From the NCBI GenBank assembly GCA_035444285.1, contig DAOMOK010000025.1, forward strand, positions 1 to 64,000: DNA of 64,000 bases, written 5' to 3'. Shown here piece by piece: positions 43,506 through 52,075 of this stretch; positions within the stretch are counted from its first letter, which is position 1; every line of letters begins with the position of its first letter. This DNA comes from CAADGU01 sp035444285. Its GTDB lineage: Bacteria; Chloroflexota; Anaerolineae; Promineifilales; Promineifilaceae. Both the position numbers and the translations under genes were made by a program. Under the pieces are notes generated by a model, which worked only from the letters and a program-made list of their open reading frames with translations, searched no databases and was not told the origin of the DNA.

Positions 43506-46409
43506 TTAGCCCACATATACAACTGAACGGTTACCAAAGTCAGCTTCATTGATGGTGTGACCTCGTCTTCTTAATTCTTCAATAGCCGCCTGCATGTAAA
43601 CCGTATTCCAGACAGTCACAGCATTCGATAGCAGATTCAAGCAGCCAGCCAGGTTCGCCAAATCATCCGGCTGCTGTTTGCGAATCTGCCCCTTGTTATC
43701 GAAAAACAGGAAATCCCGTAAGCCGTGTACTTCTTCCCCCTTGTTGAGTTGTACCAAAATTCGCCGTCTATTGGTTGGGTCATCCAGGTAAAAAGGAATG
43801 AAAGTGCTGCGGATGAGACGGCCGTATTCCACCAGCAATTGTGTCAGTTTATGCTGGCGAGGATAAGCCAGCATTTTGTTGATAAACGTTGAAGCCGTCA
43901 CCCAACCCATCATCATCGAAGCAGCTACGCGCAATAATTCATCCCAATCATCCACAAACAAAGCCGCCTTGAGGGGGTTTTTACTCAGAAGGGGGTTGAT
44001 GTTTTGGTACTTGATACTTGTATCAAGACGATAAAGTGTGTAATCGCCAATGTCACGCAGGCGCGGCGAAAACTGCATCCCCAGCAGGTCAAAAAGAGCG
44101 AACATCATGTCGGTGTAACCAGCGGTGTCCGTCGTATGCTCTTTAATCTTCAGAACCGTCTCGTTGTCCAGGATCGCATCCAGAGTAAAAGTAGATTCCC
44201 GAATACGAGGCGGTGTAACCAGGACACGATACTGGGAAAGCTGGTCAGATGTCCAGGTGATGACGCTCAAGCCACGCCCAAAGCCAAAGTAACGGGGCAG
44301 TGGCGAGGCTTTGTTGGTCTTACGCGCCACCGCGAATCGCTGTCCATCCGATGAAGAAAACGTGCCGCTGCCCCAATACTGGCTGAGAGGTTGTTGGTAT
44401 TGAAAGTTGACTAACACATCTGTCGCTGCCTGTAAGGTCTCCTCCCGGATGTACCAGTTGGTACACCAGAGCAGCTGGTCATAAGACAGGTCGCTCAAAT
44501 CGGCCATGCCGCTGAGCGTCATATTGCAAGCTTGCGTCAAAATAGCGGCATACAGGTGGGTAGCCAAGTCAGGGATTCGGGATGTCGCGCCGCCGGCGTG
44601 GGTTAGCTGCTGGCTAAATCCAGTCCAGGCGTCTACTTCAGCCAGAAGCTGTCCCAGTTGAATGGCCGGCAGCAAAGGCCCTGTCTTTTTGGCCAGTGGG
44701 TGCTCCTGGCGGATTTCCTCTTCCTCTTTATCCAGCGGTGACAAGACCAGTTCGCCATTCTCGAACCGGACAAATTCATTCTTGGCAAATCCCTTGTCCA
44801 GACGGGCCAGGTTCTCTTCTAATGCGGCCTGCTTCAGTTCCAGTTGCACAGCGCCATCTGCGGGGATACCCACCATCTCACAGTACGTCTGTCGTAGTTG
44901 CTCCCAACGTGCTTTCGGTATCAGGTAGCTGTCCAGATTGGCATACTGGCGGCTGCCTTCCAACCAGACGGCTCCGGAGCGAAGGGAATCACGCAGGTCG
45001 GAAAGGGCGCACATCTCATAATCGCGCCGATTAACAGTACCATCTCGATTCAAGACACGACTCCGCCATTGCGCCGGTACAAATTCAGTTGGCACTTCGG
45101 CAAACGTCGCCGGCAACAGCGTCTCGTCGGCCTCATTCATTTCGCGCAGGACATCCAATGCTTCCAGTAAACTCTCTTTGTCGGCATAATTGTGGAAGGT
45201 CAACGCTTTCAAGAAGGCCGGGGTGAAGCGGCGAAAATAGCTGTAACGTTTATCGAAGAAATCCAGAAGGGTGCGTTTACGGCCGGCAATGAAAAAGGAC
45301 TCCACCTCATCCAGGGCTATTTGTAGGGTGTCTACTGGTACCTGTTTGTAAATGGTCGGGCGAATAGCTTCATCAGCTACCGCCTCATCCAGAACTACCT
45401 GGCTCATGTCCCGAAAGTAGCCGATCACCGCTTGCATATGGACCATGAACTGTAACTGGAATTCCTGCAAATCGCGCTTGGATCGGCGATAGGCATCGGC
45501 CAGACACAGGTCAAACAGTTCGATCAGTTCATCAATCGTTTTTTCGTGCGCCCAGAGGAGAAAGGCAACCAGGATGGCATATCGTTTGGCCACCGGCTTC
45601 TTCCGTTTGAGTCCCTGGGGGCTGGTGTAACGGGACACCTGGGCCAGATAGCGAATCCGGCTGGGCGGAAGTTCATCCACCGGCCAGGTGGTCACTGCCC
45701 ATTGGCGAATGAAAGCCAGTTTTTGCAGCGCTTCCAAAATATCTTTATCACTATGCCCTGTGGCAAAGCGGCGCAACCACAGGATGGGAGACTTGTCGTG
45801 TTCTTCACTGGGTATCAACAAGGTATCCAGCGACTTTTGTACCCGTGCCGACAGCGGGTTGACCAGGACTTCTATCGTTTTTGCTTCAGCCCACTGCCGG
45901 GCATCGGCCACCAACTCTTCCATTGTGGTGATCGCCGGTCGCACCAGGCGCAACTGGTAGAGCCGTTCACAGGCTTGTTGTAACAGTGTTGAGGGACGGT
46001 CATGTTCCAAAACCCGCTCGCCCAACCAGGCGATCAGGCTTTCGCGGTCGTCAGGCTGCACTCGACGAAAATCAAGGTGCTGCATCAGCACAGGCAGATG
46101 TTCGCGGCGCGTTTCGTCCCGGTCGGCATAATCGGCCAAAACGATGGGCGACAGTTGTAGCTGATTGGACACGAAAGCCACGACATTTTCCGGGGTATGG
46201 TTGATGCTGGCCGGAAAATAGCCCAGGTAGCGCAAGCTGCACAACAGCAAGGCCAGCCCCAACCGATTTTCTCCACCCCTCCTGCTGCTAATGAGTTCCA
46301 TATCGGCCGGGGTGAGCGTGAAGTAGACAATGCAATCTGCCTCAGTCACTTCATCGGGAAATTGACTCAAGCGTTCACGCTCAACCTGGCTCAAGAATCG
46401 CCGGGGCAT
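43506..46409 (-). CDS. tnpA: Tn3-family transposase, full length
   Basis: This 967-aa protein has a DUF4158 N-terminal DNA-binding region (RRFLSQVERERLSQFP to about residue 165) and a long middle part. Its catalytic region holds the three acidic residues: the Asp in SSSDGQRF (about 687), the Asp in HTTDTAGYTD (about 759) and the Glu in LNKGEEVHGLRDFLFF (about 890). Length and motifs indicate a functional enzyme that acts on 38-bp ends. The start ATG is 30 nt after the recombinase stop, and the gene ends 62 bp before the left inverted repeat. It differs in sequence from the fragment at 24-1004, so two Tn3 lineages are present. Confidence 0.95.
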   Translation of the reverse strand: MPRRFLSQVERERLSQFPDEVTEADCIVYFTLTPADMELISSRRGGENRLGLALLLCSLRYLGYFPASINHTPENVVAFVSNQLQLSPIVLADYADRDETRREHLPVLMQHLDFRRVQPDDRESLIAWLGERVLEHDRPSTLLQQACERLYQLRLVRPAITTMEELVADARQWAEAKTIEVLVNPLSARVQKSLDTLLIPSEEHDKSPILWLRRFATGHSDKDILEALQKLAFIRQWAVTTWPVDELPPSRIRYLAQVSRYTSPQGLKRKKPVAKRYAILVAFLLWAHEKTIDELIELFDLCLADAYRRSKRDLQEFQLQFMVHMQAVIGYFRDMSQVVLDEAVADEAIRPTIYKQVPVDTLQIALDEVESFFIAGRKRTLLDFFDKRYSYFRRFTPAFLKALTFHNYADKESLLEALDVLREMNEADETLLPATFAEVPTEFVPAQWRSRVLNRDGTVNRRDYEMCALSDLRDSLRSGAVWLEGSRQYANLDSYLIPKARWEQLRQTYCEMVGIPADGAVQLELKQAALEENLARLDKGFAKNEFVRFENGELVLSPLDKEEEEIRQEHPLAKKTGPLLPAIQLGQLLAEVDAWTGFSQQLTHAGGATSRIPDLATHLYAAILTQACNMTLSGMADLSDLSYDQLLWCTNWYIREETLQAATDVLVNFQYQQPLSQYWGSGTFSSSDGQRFAVARKTNKASPLPRYFGFGRGLSVITWTSDQLSQYRVLVTPPRIRESTFTLDAILDNETVLKIKEHTTDTAGYTDMMFALFDLLGMQFSPRLRDIGDYTLYRLDTSIKYQNINPLLSKNPLKAALFVDDWDELLRVAASMMMGWVTASTFINKMLAYPRQHKLTQLLVEYGRLIRSTFIPFYLDDPTNRRRILVQLNKGEEVHGLRDFLFFDNKGQIRKQQPDDLANLAGCLNLLSNAVTVWNTVYMQAAIEELRRRGHTINEADFGNRSVVYVG

Positions 46410-46439
46410 CGTGCTGCCATTCCTATCCCACCCATGTTG

Positions 46440-47316
46440 CTAATCCACCTGGATGTTGCCCATTCGCTCCATCCGGTTGGCCAGGTCTTCTGGGGTGGGT
46501 TTGGTGTAAACCATCACGGTGTTCAAGTCGCTGTGTCCTAACAAAGCGGCCAAACCACGCAAATCATCGGGATTGGCCTTAAGATAGTGTGTGGCAAAGG
46601 TATGTCGCAGGACATGAGGGCCGAAGGGGTCCAGTTGAACACGGAGGGCATATCTTTTGAGAATACGCAGGACTCAACTGCGATGGGTCAAAGGCCCTTG
46701 CTTTCCCCACCATAACGGTGTTTCCTCCTCTTGATGCCCGACTGCCGGACCGGTTTCCAGATAATCTGCCAGGGCCTGCCGCACTTCCTGGGTTAAAGGT
46801 ACCTCTCGATAGCCACCCTGTTTGCCCTCCCGCACGATGACCCATCCCGACCGGTCGCGCAGGACAACATCGCCTATTTGCAATTGGAGCAACTCCCCTA
46901 CCCGCAAGCCGGTGCCGGCCAGCATTTCAATGATGGCCACATCACGGGCCGAGCCACCGTTGTGAACAGCCCGTAGTAGCCGACGTAATTGCCTGGTGGA
47001 AAGACTTTGCGGCTGCAACGGCACCACTCGAATGGTGGTCACATCCACCGTTGGGTCGCGGGATACCTGGTCGTGAGCGAGTGCCCACCTATAACAAGGA
47101 AGAGACAGCCACCAGGCGCTGGTTGATGGTGTTGGGAGCGGCTTTCTCGACACTTTGCTGGTACGATTTCCAATCGCGGATGTCGCGGGCAATGAGGCGC
47201 GTCGGGTCACAAGATTCCCCATATGTCCCCTGATACCAACGGGCCAGGTGATGCCAGCCGCGCCGATAGGCTTTGAGGGTATGTGAGCTGCGGCCCTGCG
47301 CCGTCAGGTGTTCCAA
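46440..47316 (-). pseudogene. Tyrosine recombinase (TnpI/integrase type), broken by a frameshift and a TGA
   Basis: The N-terminal core-binding domain (LTAQGRSSHTLKAYRRGWHHLARWY) runs from a TTG at 47316 to about 47092. There one extra T (TTGTTATAGG instead of TTGTATAGG) shifts the frame. The next frame continues YRWALAHDQVSRDPT and EMLAGTGLRVGELLQLQIGD, which carries the first catalytic Arg. It meets TGA at 46674-46676 (LTHRS-stop), then continues VLRILKRYALRVQLDPFGPHVLRHTFATHYL (His-x-x-Arg) and VMVYTKPT with the nucleophilic Tyr, ending at 46440. All catalytic residues survive, but the gene as read cannot make the protein. Confidence 0.88.
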
Positions 47317-47371
47317 CCAGGTTTCAATGAGCCAATCGGCTGTTCTGGTGCTGCCATTTGACCTTCCAAGT

Positions 47372-47481
47372 TATTATGTTGCGAAAAATTCAGGCGTTAA
47401 CTATACAGAATTCGGGGAAGTTATGGCCTATGAGGGACGTATTGGCAACATAATGACACTTATCGCGTCTATTATGTTGCG
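47372..47481. promoter_or_regulatory. Candidate internal recombination site (IRS) of the transposon
   Basis: TATTATGTTGCG occurs at 47372-47383 and again at 47470-47481 (98 bp apart). GCAACATAAT at 47445-47454 is inverted relative to the second copy, with 16 bp between. An inverted pair plus a direct repeat of the same 10-12-bp motif directly upstream of the recombinase gene is the layout of the Tn4430 IRS (core IR1-IR2 plus accessory DR sites). Each motif would bind one recombinase subunit. Confidence 0.6.
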
Positions 47482-48031
47482 TACCAGAACGCTGGAAAAC
47501 GGAAGTTTTAACCCGACCTTAGCGTACAGTTTCGTCCTTTTGCTCCAAAAACCCCATGAAGAACATTCTCGCCAAACTCCACCTCCGCAACCGGCGCCAG
47601 GCAGCCGCCTATGGCGTCGCTCGTGGCTGGCTGCCTCGCCCCAAAGGGCGCATCTAGCATCCCCTTCTCCCCCTTCTGGCAAAAATAGCCCTTTTCTTCC
47701 CTCCTCTGCCTTCTATGGGCCATGTCCTGCGGACTGCTTCTCCCTAAAATACAGGGTATACCCAATGTGCGACTTTTTCTTGACCTATATCTGGGCAAAC
47801 ATTGCCTAAAAGCAACAATTCTCCAAGATATAGACTGAGCATGCTTTTCAGGCCTATTACAGATTTTGTCATAGAGCAGTAGCAACGAATTGCAGTTTTC
47901 CATATATGGGCAATTAGGTGTGATTATGTTTGTTTTTCGCCATATCTGCATCTTGGAAAGTCGCACGTTAGGTAGGGTATGTCAATGAGGAAAAATTTTT
48001 GTTACTCTGCACAACAGAGGAGGACATACAC
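47482..48031. other. AT-rich gap with a 10-bp inverted pair about 200 bp apart
   Basis: No convincing gene lies here. GTGCGACTTT (47767-47776) and AAAGTCGCAC (47957-47966) are perfect inverted copies that bracket a 200-bp AT-rich segment, with further weak symmetry (TATATCTGG inside the left end against CCATATCT at the right). This may be a small non-autonomous element (MITE) or a remnant end. The transposon's missing right repeat was not found here. Confidence 0.45.
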
Positions 48032-48289
48032 ATGGCTGACCCATCTTCCTACAGCACACCACGCTGGGTAAAGATTTTTGCCCTCATCGCTGTCGTCCTG
48101 GTTCTGCTGGTTGTCATTGTAATGCTCATAATCGGTGGCGACCACGGCCCAGGTCGTCACACGCCATCTGGCGGCGCCGGCGACGCGCCAACGACCCTGG
48201 TGGTCACATATCGCCCAGAGAACATGGCGGACAGCCCTGAACGGAGTAGCGGGAACTTTAGCTATAACCATGCCGCCTGGCCTGCGTAA
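48032..48289 (+). CDS. Small membrane protein with C-terminal HGPGRHTP motif
   Basis: This 85-aa protein starts MADPSSYSTPRWVKIFALIAVVLVLLVVIVMLI. It has one transmembrane helix (about 12-34) and then GGDHGPGRHTPSGGAGD. The ribosome site GAGGAGGACATACAC is clear. I have seen similar short HGPGRHTP proteins in front of four-helix membrane proteins and copper-related genes. Its last 20 codons overlap the start of the next gene in another frame, and this tail looks unlike the family, so the 3' end may be shifted. Confidence 0.65.
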   Translation: MADPSSYSTPRWVKIFALIAVVLVLLVVIVMLIIGGDHGPGRHTPSGGAGDAPTTLVVTYRPENMADSPERSSGNFSYNHAAWPA

Positions 48290-48797
48290 GTTTGCCCTCA
48301 CCATGCATATCACGTTTTCGGTTGGCTGGATTGGCGCCGTCGCTGCTTATATCGCGCTTGATATGAGCACGGCGACCAGCCAGGATGTTCAGACGTTACG
48401 CGCCGCCTATCTGGCGATGGCCCTGATTGCCGGGTACGTTATCGTCCCATAGGCCTTCGTCTCGCTGCTCACGGGGCTTGTCATGTCACTAGGGACCAGG
48501 TGGGGTTTGTTCCGGCACTATTGGGTCCTGATCTCACTCTTACTGACTGTCATTGCCACGGCCGTCTTGTTGGCTGAGACGCGGACAATCAGCTATCTTG
48601 CAGGCATAGCCGCAGACCCGGCCACGGCCGTTGACGATCTGCGCGCCCTGGAAAGCACCCTGGTCCACTCTGTTAGCGGCCTGGTGGTATTGCTCGTGAT
48701 CATGTGGCTCAATGTGTACAAGCCACGAGGTCTGACCCCCTATGGATGGCGTAAACAGCAAGAGGAGCGCAGGCAGCGGACGGTGTCTAGGCCATAA
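48270..48797 (+). pseudogene. Four-helix membrane protein (DUF2269-like) with an in-frame TAG
   Basis: From the ATG at 48270 the frame reads RKFALTMHITFSVGWIGAVAAYIALD, ALIAGYVIVP, then TAG (48450-48452). It continues in frame AFVSLLTGLVMSLGTRWGLFRHYWVLISLLLTV, and a last helix precedes the KPRGLTPYGWRKQQ end. Family members have Leu or Trp in the stop position, one base from TAG. The downstream part can restart at the ATG at 48483. Four hydrophobic segments are seen in total. It overlaps the 85-aa gene by 20 nt. Confidence 0.75.
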
Positions 48798-48927
48798 AGG
48801 GGTAATCCGCTGGTAACGCGCTCGCATGCATGCTGTTGCTTTCTTGTCAATCACGGTCACTCACAATAAAACTTTAGCATAGGGTACAGGCCGGTCTGGC
48901 AACAGCGCCATCTGGCCTGCACGTCGC

Positions 48928-49131
48928 TTAGAACTGCGGTTGCCGGTGCGGCCGGCGCGGCTTCTTTTTGACCTTTTCGCCCATTTCCGGCCGGGCATAC
49001 GCTTTGGGGGCGCGCTCAAATTCTGACTGGCACTGGGGGCAGCACAGAAAGTAGGCGACGCCTTCGTACTCGATAATGATATGCGCCTTGCTACGATTCA
49101 TGCGTTTGCCGCATACGGGGTCTTTTAACAT
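48928..49131 (-). CDS. YHS-domain metal-binding protein
   Basis: This 67-aa protein starts MLKDPVCGKRMNRSKAHIIIEYEGVAYFLCCPQCQSEFE, the YHS domain with Cys in DPVCG and in FLCCPQC as metal ligands, and ends in a very basic tail (VKKKPRRPHRQ). The start at 49131 follows AAGGAAGGTTTACC. It is the last gene of the minus-strand copper block and probably handles copper or another soft metal in the cytosol. Confidence 0.9.
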   Translation of the reverse strand: MLKDPVCGKRMNRSKAHIIIEYEGVAYFLCCPQCQSEFERAPKAYARPEMGEKVKKKPRRPHRQPQF

Positions 49132-49174
49132 GGTAAACCTTCCTTTTTGATTGATTACAACAACGAAAGCTGAT

Positions 49175-49480
49175 TTACCAGCCTGCATTGACTGTCATAG
49201 CCTGGTAGGTGTGCCGCCCATCGTTCCCGGCCTGGGCTACAGCCTCTAACAGCGCCGGAAACGTGACCAGGTCGGGGTTAAACGTGATCTGGGCACTTCC
49301 CGTGACATGATCCACCACCACATTAGTGACGCCGTAAAGGGCAATCAAACTGTTGCCAACCCGGGCGGCGCAGTTAGGACAACCCATGCCGGCCACGGCC
49401 AGCAGCGCCAGGCGCGTTTTCTGATATTCTTCCATGGTCACTTTCTTGTGCAGCGATTGCACCTCGCAATTCTCGTTCAT
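49175..49480 (-). CDS. Heavy-metal-associated (HMA) domain protein
   Basis: This 101-aa protein has an HMA fold from about residue 24: LALLAVAGMGCPNCAARVGNSLIALYGVTNVVVDHVTGSAQITF, with metal-binding Cys34 and Cys37 in the CxxC site. GAGGAAATTGAG precedes the ATG. It follows the methyltransferase stop by 1 nt, which fits an operon. It is a likely copper or mercury chaperone that works with the CopA-type pump at 52466-55177. Confidence 0.9.
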   Translation of the reverse strand: MNENCEVQSLHKKVTMEEYQKTRLALLAVAGMGCPNCAARVGNSLIALYGVTNVVVDHVTGSAQITFNPDLVTFPALLEAVAQAGNDGRHTYQAMTVNAGW

Positions 49481-49481
49481 C

Positions 49482-50123
49482 TCAATTTCCTCTTTTTACA
49501 AAATTTTGGGTAAACGCCAGCGGTGTGCCCCAATACCGGGTTGGTTCAAAACCGACCGCCTGGCCCAGGTTTAACACGGTTGGCCGGGTCTGATAGTGCG
49601 GGTCAGGAAAGATTTCGGTGATAGAGAGCGTGCCGCCGGGCTTGAGCAGACGCCACAGATTACGAAGCGCCGCTTCCCGGTTGGGAATCTCGCCCAGAAC
49701 GGTGACCAGCCAGGCGCGGTCAAAACTGTTTGCGGGCAGGGAATTATCGCCGAAAATGTCGGCTAATTGGGGCGTGATATTGGCCACGCCGGCTTCTGCC
49801 GCCCGCTCTTGCAGGCGGGCCAGCATTGACGATTGAATGTCCAAAGCAACGACACGGCCGTCAGACCCCACTCGTTGCGCCGCCGGAATAGCCAGGCGGC
49901 CCGGCCCGCTGCCCACGTCGAGGACATGTTCGCCGGGCTGCAAGCCGATGCGATCCAGCGTGGTTTGTGTACCGGCTACGGCTTCGGTCAGGGGATTATC
50001 AAGTACGCCTGCCAGCCAGGAGGGACAGGGCAACTGGCGCCGGCGGCTGGCCCAACGCCACCAGATGCCGGCGCCGATGAGCGTCGTTATCAGCGCCAGT
50101 AGACCAAACAGGGTTTTCTTCAC
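49482..50123 (-). CDS. Membrane-anchored class I methyltransferase
   Basis: This 213-aa protein has an N-terminal transmembrane helix (KKTLFGLLALITTLIGAGIWW) and a class I fold with motif I VLDVGSGPGRLAIPAAQ (about 67-83), VVALDIQSSML and LLKPGGTLSITEIF. It starts with GTG at 50123 behind GGAGGATGATCTC. It is the fifth small gene after the HMA-like one in the copper block. The substrate is unknown. Similar enzymes are often annotated as UbiE-like. Confidence 0.85.
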   Translation of the reverse strand: MKKTLFGLLALITTLIGAGIWWRWASRRRQLPCPSWLAGVLDNPLTEAVAGTQTTLDRIGLQPGEHVLDVGSGPGRLAIPAAQRVGSDGRVVALDIQSSMLARLQERAAEAGVANITPQLADIFGDNSLPANSFDRAWLVTVLGEIPNREAALRNLWRLLKPGGTLSITEIFPDPHYQTRPTVLNLGQAVGFEPTRYWGTPLAFTQNFVKRGN

Positions 50124-50139
50124 GAGATCATCCTCCGGC

Positions 50140-50634
50140 CTATCGTGGCGGCCATGCGCCCGTCACGTTTTCAAGTTGTGGTGGATCGCCGCCAGAAATG
50201 CGCCAGCCACGGGGTGTTTTGAGCAGGGCCAGGTTTTGGGTGGCCTGGGCGCTATAAACGGCCGTGCCACCACGCACAACGCTGAAATGAAGCCGGTAAG
50301 TCACCCGCGCCAGGCCGGCCTCTTCATGTACTTCAAGCCCGCTGATGGTAAACGAGTGAAACTGCAACGTGTTGTTAGCGGGCAATTGAGCCACAAAATC
50401 TTTGTAGGCCTGTTGCGTTTCGGCCAACCCGGCCGCCTGGGCGCCCTCTGCTTCCGTGGCAAAGTACATGTCCAGCGCGTCTGGATTGCGGCGATTCAAG
50501 CCGGCCAGGGTGGCCGCTTGCGCCTCATCCATGAACTGCCGTATGGCTCTTTCCTCTGCGCCTCGCTGCCGTATTAGCCAGACAGCGCTGCTGGCCAGAA
50601 CGACCAGCACAATAACACTCAGGATTTTCTTCAT
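50140..50634 (-). CDS. Exported NTF2/SnoaL-like protein
   Basis: This 164-aa protein starts MKKILSVIVLVVLASSAVWLIRQRG (signal anchor). It then has a helical stretch (ERAIRQFMDEAQAATLAGLNRRNPDALDMYF) and a beta part (LQFHSFTISGLEVHEEAGLARVTYRLHFSV, RGWRISG) typical of cystatin-like NTF2/SnoaL folds. The ATG overlaps the stop of the ICMT gene (ATGA). It is probably extracytoplasmic. Function is unknown. Confidence 0.7.
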   Translation of the reverse strand: MKKILSVIVLVVLASSAVWLIRQRGAEERAIRQFMDEAQAATLAGLNRRNPDALDMYFATEAEGAQAAGLAETQQAYKDFVAQLPANNTLQFHSFTISGLEVHEEAGLARVTYRLHFSVVRGGTAVYSAQATQNLALLKTPRGWRISGGDPPQLENVTGAWPPR

Positions 50635-51287
50635 GGCACACCTTCCTCAACGACCGGCGGCCGGCGGGGAAAGAAGGCAGGCACATTGGCGGCATATTGA
50701 GCATAAGCTTCGCCAAACTCCGCCAGCGCCTCGCGTTCCTCGCGCTGCGCCAGCCGCACATACATCACCACCAGGACGGGGAACATGAGCAGCGTAAGCA
50801 AGGTTGGCCATTGGAGTAGGAAGCCAAGCAGGATGAAGGTGAAACCGGCATACTGCGGGTGGCGCAGGTAAGCGTAGGGGCCGGTGGTGGCCAATTGGTA
50901 CTCGCGTTGCGCCGTGTAAAGCACCTTCCAGGCGGCGCTGAGCAGAGCAAAGCCGCCGCCAATGAACAGGTAACTCAACTGGTGCAGCGGGCTGAAATGG
51001 GGGTCTCCCTGCCAGCCCAGGAGGGTACTCCACAAATGGCCGCTGTTGTGCGCCAGCAGGTCAATTCCAGGGTAGCGGCTGCCCAGCCAGCCGGATAGCA
51101 GGTAAATGGTCAGGGGGAAGCCGTACATCTCGGTGAACAGGGCGACCAGGAAGGCGGAAAATGCGCCAAAGGAGCGCCAGTCACGGCCGTTGCGCGGACG
51201 GGCAAAGCTAAAGGCGAAGATGATGAAAACGGCCGTGTTGATGATAACCAAAGGCCACAAACCATAGGCCGGCATTTCAGCGTTCAC
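50631..51287 (-). CDS. Isoprenylcysteine carboxyl methyltransferase-family protein
   Basis: This 218-aa membrane protein has five hydrophobic segments and the ICMT/PEMT signature TGPYAYLRHPQYAGFTFILLG (about 135-155), then LAQREEREALAEFGEAYAQYAANVPAFFP, which forms the SAM-binding end. It starts with GTG at 51287 behind GGAGGAAAAGA, overlapping the DUF2933 stop by 4 nt. It probably methylates a membrane-bound or small hydrophobic substrate. Its role in a copper operon is not known. Confidence 0.88.
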   Translation of the reverse strand: MNAEMPAYGLWPLVIINTAVFIIFAFSFARPRNGRDWRSFGAFSAFLVALFTEMYGFPLTIYLLSGWLGSRYPGIDLLAHNSGHLWSTLLGWQGDPHFSPLHQLSYLFIGGGFALLSAAWKVLYTAQREYQLATTGPYAYLRHPQYAGFTFILLGFLLQWPTLLTLLMFPVLVVMYVRLAQREEREALAEFGEAYAQYAANVPAFFPRRPPVVEEGVP

Positions 51288-51523
51288 TCTTTTCCTCCTC
51301 CACGGTGGTCATGGTTATCCCCATGGCCGCCGTGGTCACCATGACCCCGGTGCATGAAAAGATGCAGCACCGGGCACAGGAGCAATAGGGCATAGGGCAG
51401 GATGCCGAAGACATGGGCCGTATGCTCCGTAATCAGGAAAAAAGCAGCAATAGTCAGGAAGGCCAGCAACACCAGGCCGGTGCGTGACTGGAAAAATCGT
51501 TTGGTTGATGGTTGGGGTGTCAT
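51284..51523 (-). CDS. DUF2933 small membrane protein
   Basis: This 79-aa protein starts TPQPSTKRFFQSRTGLVLLAFLTIAAFFLI. It has two membrane segments (about 14-32 and 37-55) and the His/Gly tail HRGHGDHGGHGDNHDHRGGGKE, typical of DUF2933 proteins found with heavy-metal resistance genes. The tail could bind metal. The ATG at 51523 lies 10 nt after the upstream stop; an in-frame TTG at 51559 would overlap it. Confidence 0.85.
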   Translation of the reverse strand: MTPQPSTKRFFQSRTGLVLLAFLTIAAFFLITEHTAHVFGILPYALLLLCPVLHLFMHRGHGDHGGHGDNHDHRGGGKE

Positions 51524-51533
51524 CGTGCCTGCC

Positions 51534-51782
51534 TCACTTTTTACTGTCTCTTGGCCCAAAACCGGCGCGTTTGATAACCATGGTCAAATGAGCTTCATTC
51601 GTCAGCCCCGGATCGTAGACAATGTAAGCCGTCTCTGTGGCCGGGTTGGCATACACTTCAACTACCCCAGACTGCTGTGCCAGGATACGCTCCACAATCA
51701 GGACATCCCCACTGCTACAGCCAAGGTTGTAAAGCGGCAGCGTCAAGCGCTGTGTCTGTTTGACTTCATCTTGTGTGTTCAT
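51534..51782 (-). CDS. HMA-like small protein with a single-Cys loop
   Basis: This 82-aa protein has a fold that looks like an HMA domain (LTLPLYNLGCSSGDVLIVERILAQQSGVVEVYANPATETAYIVYDP, AHLTMVIKRAGF). The CxxC site is replaced by GCSSGD with one Cys. It overlaps the stop of the methyltransferase fragment by 4 nt (ATGA). It may bind copper through one thiol, or serve as a regulatory or partner domain of the pump. Confidence 0.7.
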   Translation of the reverse strand: MNTQDEVKQTQRLTLPLYNLGCSSGDVLIVERILAQQSGVVEVYANPATETAYIVYDPGLTNEAHLTMVIKRAGFGPRDSKK

Positions 51783-52075
51783 TTTGCTACTCCTGCCGGC
51801 TTAGCCGCTTTCAGCGCGCCCAGCGGGCCAAAAATAGTTGTAAAGTGGCGAATCTCGTCCAACTCTGTGAACCCACTGCCGGTGAGCATCTCAGGTAAAC
51901 GGCCGTCTAACTGTTCGGCCGTTTCTTCAAAGTGGCGGATGACGGCCGCTGCCAGGCGTGTGTACAGGTTGTGGGGTTTACCAAAGTCAAGAATGTGCAG
52001 CTCGCCGCCGGGGCGCAGAACCCGCAGCGCCTCGATAAACGTGCGCTGCTTATAAAGTGACCGGCCCTTCATCAC
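51779..52075 (-). pseudogene. Headless class I methyltransferase (C-terminal half only)
   Basis: The 98-residue frame begins MMKGRSLYKQRTFIEALRVLRPGGELHILDFGKPH and continues EQLDGRLPEMLTGSGFTELDEIRHFTTIFGPL. This is the second half of a UbiE/COQ5-type methyltransferase, whose SAM-binding motif I is missing. It starts directly after the cupredoxin stop and is coupled to the next gene by ATGA, so it may still be translated, but it cannot be an active enzyme alone. It is most likely an internal deletion in the operon. Confidence 0.75.

Larger units (their letters stand above)
43406..47500. mobile_element. Tn4430-like Tn3-family transposon (tnpA plus tyrosine recombinase)
   Basis: The order is terminal repeat, tnpA, tyrosine recombinase gene in the same direction, then a site with repeated half-sites, matching the Tn4430 (TnpA/TnpI/IRS) design in which a tyrosine recombinase replaces the serine resolvase. 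The transposase is intact, the recombinase carries a frameshift and a stop, and the far terminal repeat is not found. The right border is therefore only approximate. Almost no ACGGCCGT palindromes occur inside. Confidence 0.75.

Noticed and set aside
38597..46676. Reassignment of TGA to tryptophan
   Set aside because: Three in-frame TGA codons could suggest it, but many genes here end at TGA with ATGA overlaps, and in-frame TAG and TAA occur too. Decay or sequence error is simpler.
47556..47657. A 33-codon frame MKNILAKLHLRNRRQAAAYG...
   Set aside because: It has no ribosome binding site, no known relative and lies in a gap with decayed DNA; too short to support as a gene.
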